A stretch of 7,026 nt of DNA from Pyrinomonadaceae bacterium. GTDB taxonomy: Bacteria; Acidobacteriota; Blastocatellia; Pyrinomonadales; Pyrinomonadaceae. A model generated the notes under the pieces. It searched no databases and was not told the DNA's origin. It saw only the letters and a list, made by a program, of their open reading frames with translations. The translations under genes and the position numbers were made by a program. Positions 6,238-7,026 of this stretch are shown in pieces. Location: the NCBI GenBank assembly GCA_013813825.1, contig JACCRA010000626.1:1-7026 (forward strand), read 5' to 3'. The first letter of the stretch is position 1, and the number at the start of each line of letters is the position of its first letter.

Positions 6238-6906
6238 TGTGCCTCTCGACACGTCAAGAAGAATGGCACAACTGCCAATGCGAAACAAAAGCATCGCTGC
6301 TTGGATTGCCACCGGCAGTTCATCACCGCCTACACCTATCAAGGTTGCATTGAGTTTGTCCGTGACCTTGTCGTGCCGATGACAATGAACTCCAGTGGCA
6401 TCCGTGACATCGCGCGCGTGCTCTCGATCAGCACGCAGACCGTGCTGAAAACTATTCGGGAGCGGGCCGCGCAGGTGGCTGAACCGCGCCTGCCGCCACG
6501 CATTAAAGACTTAGAGATTGATGAATTCTGGTCATTTATCAAGAAAAAGTCTGAGCAATGCTGGTGCTGGTACGGTCTCAACCGTGCGACCACGCGCATC
6601 GCCGCTTACGTTCTGGGGCGGCGCACCGATGCGTCGTGTCGCCAACTCAGCGGCAAACTCGCAGGGTGCGCGGTCACGCACTTTTATACCGACGACTGGC
6701 AATCGTATCGCAAGGTGCTGCCTGCCGCGCGGCACACGATCAGCAAAGCGGAGACGCTCAACATCGAGCGGCACAACTTAAATTTCAGAACGCACCTGAA
6801 GCGGTTGCACCGCCGCACCATCTGTTTCTCGAAGTCGGCACTGATGCACGCGGCGGTCATCAAGCTCTATGTCCAGCACGTGAATGCTTCCCAGCATAAA
6901 TTGTGA
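6208..6906 (+). CDS. IS1-family transposase (fused InsA/InsB type)
   Basis: The 232-residue DDE transposase moves the surrounding element. A zinc finger of four cysteines (CPSC at 8-11, CLDC at 31-34) followed by RQF corresponds to the InsA part of IS1. A helix-turn-helix lies about 62-86 (SSGIRDIARVLSISTQTVLK). The catalytic part corresponds to InsB, with Asp105 in EIDEFW, Asp162 in TDDWQSY and Glu187 in NIERHNLN, then a basic tail with RTICFSKSALMH. In classical IS1 the two parts are joined by a -1 frameshift; here they are one continuous frame. The start is GTG; an in-frame TGA at 6178 rules out a longer form and no clear Shine-Dalgarno is visible, so translation may be weak or leaderless. 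The last codons lie inside the right inverted repeat. All key residues are present, so it appears functional. Confidence 0.93.
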   Translation: MSYEEVTCPSCASRHVKKNGTTANAKQKHRCLDCHRQFITAYTYQGCIEFVRDLVVPMTMNSSGIRDIARVLSISTQTVLKTIRERAAQVAEPRLPPRIKDLEIDEFWSFIKKKSEQCWCWYGLNRATTRIAAYVLGRRTDASCRQLSGKLAGCAVTHFYTDDWQSYRKVLPAARHTISKAETLNIERHNLNFRTHLKRLHRRTICFSKSALMHAAVIKLYVQHVNASQHKL

Positions 6907-6915
6907 GACACGACC
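6892..6915 (-). repeat. Right terminal inverted repeat of the IS1-family element
   Basis: The reverse complement starts GGTCGTGTCTCACAATTTAT and continues four bases. It includes the last codons and TGA stop of the transposase gene, so the element has almost no non-coding sequence on this side. Confidence 0.9.
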
Positions 6916-7026
6916 GAATATCTGAGGAACTATGCGGCTATCGCCGCTTAATTCTGCCCGGACTATTGTTTTTGATTCTGCCTTTAATCTCAACATTCTT
7001 TTCTGCTATTACATCTTGCTCGTAAG
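6916..7026. other. Right flank of the insertion sequence, no gene established
   Basis: Two readings are possible on the plus strand. An ATG at 6932 after GAGGA opens a frame (MRLSPLNSARTIVFD) that runs off the edge. The frame covering 6921-7025 reads CGYRRLILPGLLFLILPLIS, a membrane-like stretch, and stops at 7023-7025. Neither is recognisable and the spacing from GAGGA to the ATG is short. This could be the edge of a gene broken by the insertion or only a start region. Confidence 0.25.

Larger units (their letters stand above)
6146..6915 (+). mobile_element. Complete IS1-family insertion sequence, 770 bp
   Basis: Both ends begin GGTCGTGTCTCA when read inward, as 24-bp terminal inverted repeats with one mismatch (6146-6169 and 6892-6915). 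Between them lies one transposase gene that fills almost the whole element. Length, GG-starting ends and transposase type fit the IS1 family, in the group whose transposase is a single reading frame with no programmed frameshift. The flanks TCTCCGCG (left) and GAATATCT (right) do not match, so the usual 8-9 bp target duplication is absent. It may be an old copy, or one that took part in an adjacent deletion or recombination. The intact gene suggests it could still be active. Confidence 0.92.

Noticed and set aside
6004..6342. 112-codon minus-strand frame across the IS left boundary
   Set aside because: It is antisense to the transposase and crosses the element's end, so it is not an ancestral gene. 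It has no recognisable motif.
5583..6353. 256-codon plus-strand frame spanning receptor start, intergenic region and IS left end
   Set aside because: It crosses three unrelated units and overlaps the transposase gene in another frame.

Overview
The window looks like chromosomal DNA from a GC-rich bacterium. An Acidobacteriota member, perhaps of the Blastocatellia type, is the best guess. This rests on the very large outer-membrane receptor with an N-terminal carboxypeptidase-regulatory-like domain (Oar/TonB-dependent type), a secreted protein joining the same kind of domain to TPR repeats, and a secreted galactose-oxidase-like beta-propeller. It is inferred from protein style; no marker gene is present.

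Three genes lie on the minus strand and are transcribed right to left. The receptor (5761 to 2372) ends in a strong intrinsic terminator (2312-2348). The TPR protein (2125 to 1043) has its own good sigma70-like promoter (TTGACC-17-TATTTT). The galactose-oxidase-like gene starts at 678 and runs off the left edge; 226 codons are visible. It has a near-consensus promoter (TTGACA-17-TATATC at 887-915) about 200 nt upstream of its start, leaving a long leader with two hairpins. The three genes therefore look like separate transcription units, not one operon. All three products carry export signals and probably act in the outer membrane or periplasm, or outside the cell. A shared role in taking up or processing complex organic matter is possible but unproven.

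On the right is a complete 770-bp IS1-family insertion sequence (6146-6915). It has 24-bp terminal inverted repeats differing at one base and a single-ORF fused InsA/InsB-type transposase (6208-6906, plus strand) with zinc finger, helix-turn-helix and D-D-E residues. I find no target-site duplication. The transposase GTG start sits in the loop of a two-part hairpin.

Gene-free stretches are 679-1042 (promoter and leader), 5762-6145 (receptor upstream region with an AT-rich patch) and 6916-7026 (no gene established). I see no CRISPR array, tRNA or rRNA. I found no convincing new multi-gene system. The best leads are the IS1 start-codon hairpin, the missing cofactor tyrosine in the galactose-oxidase-like protein, its long structured leader, and the palindrome-plus-terminator at the receptor 3' end.
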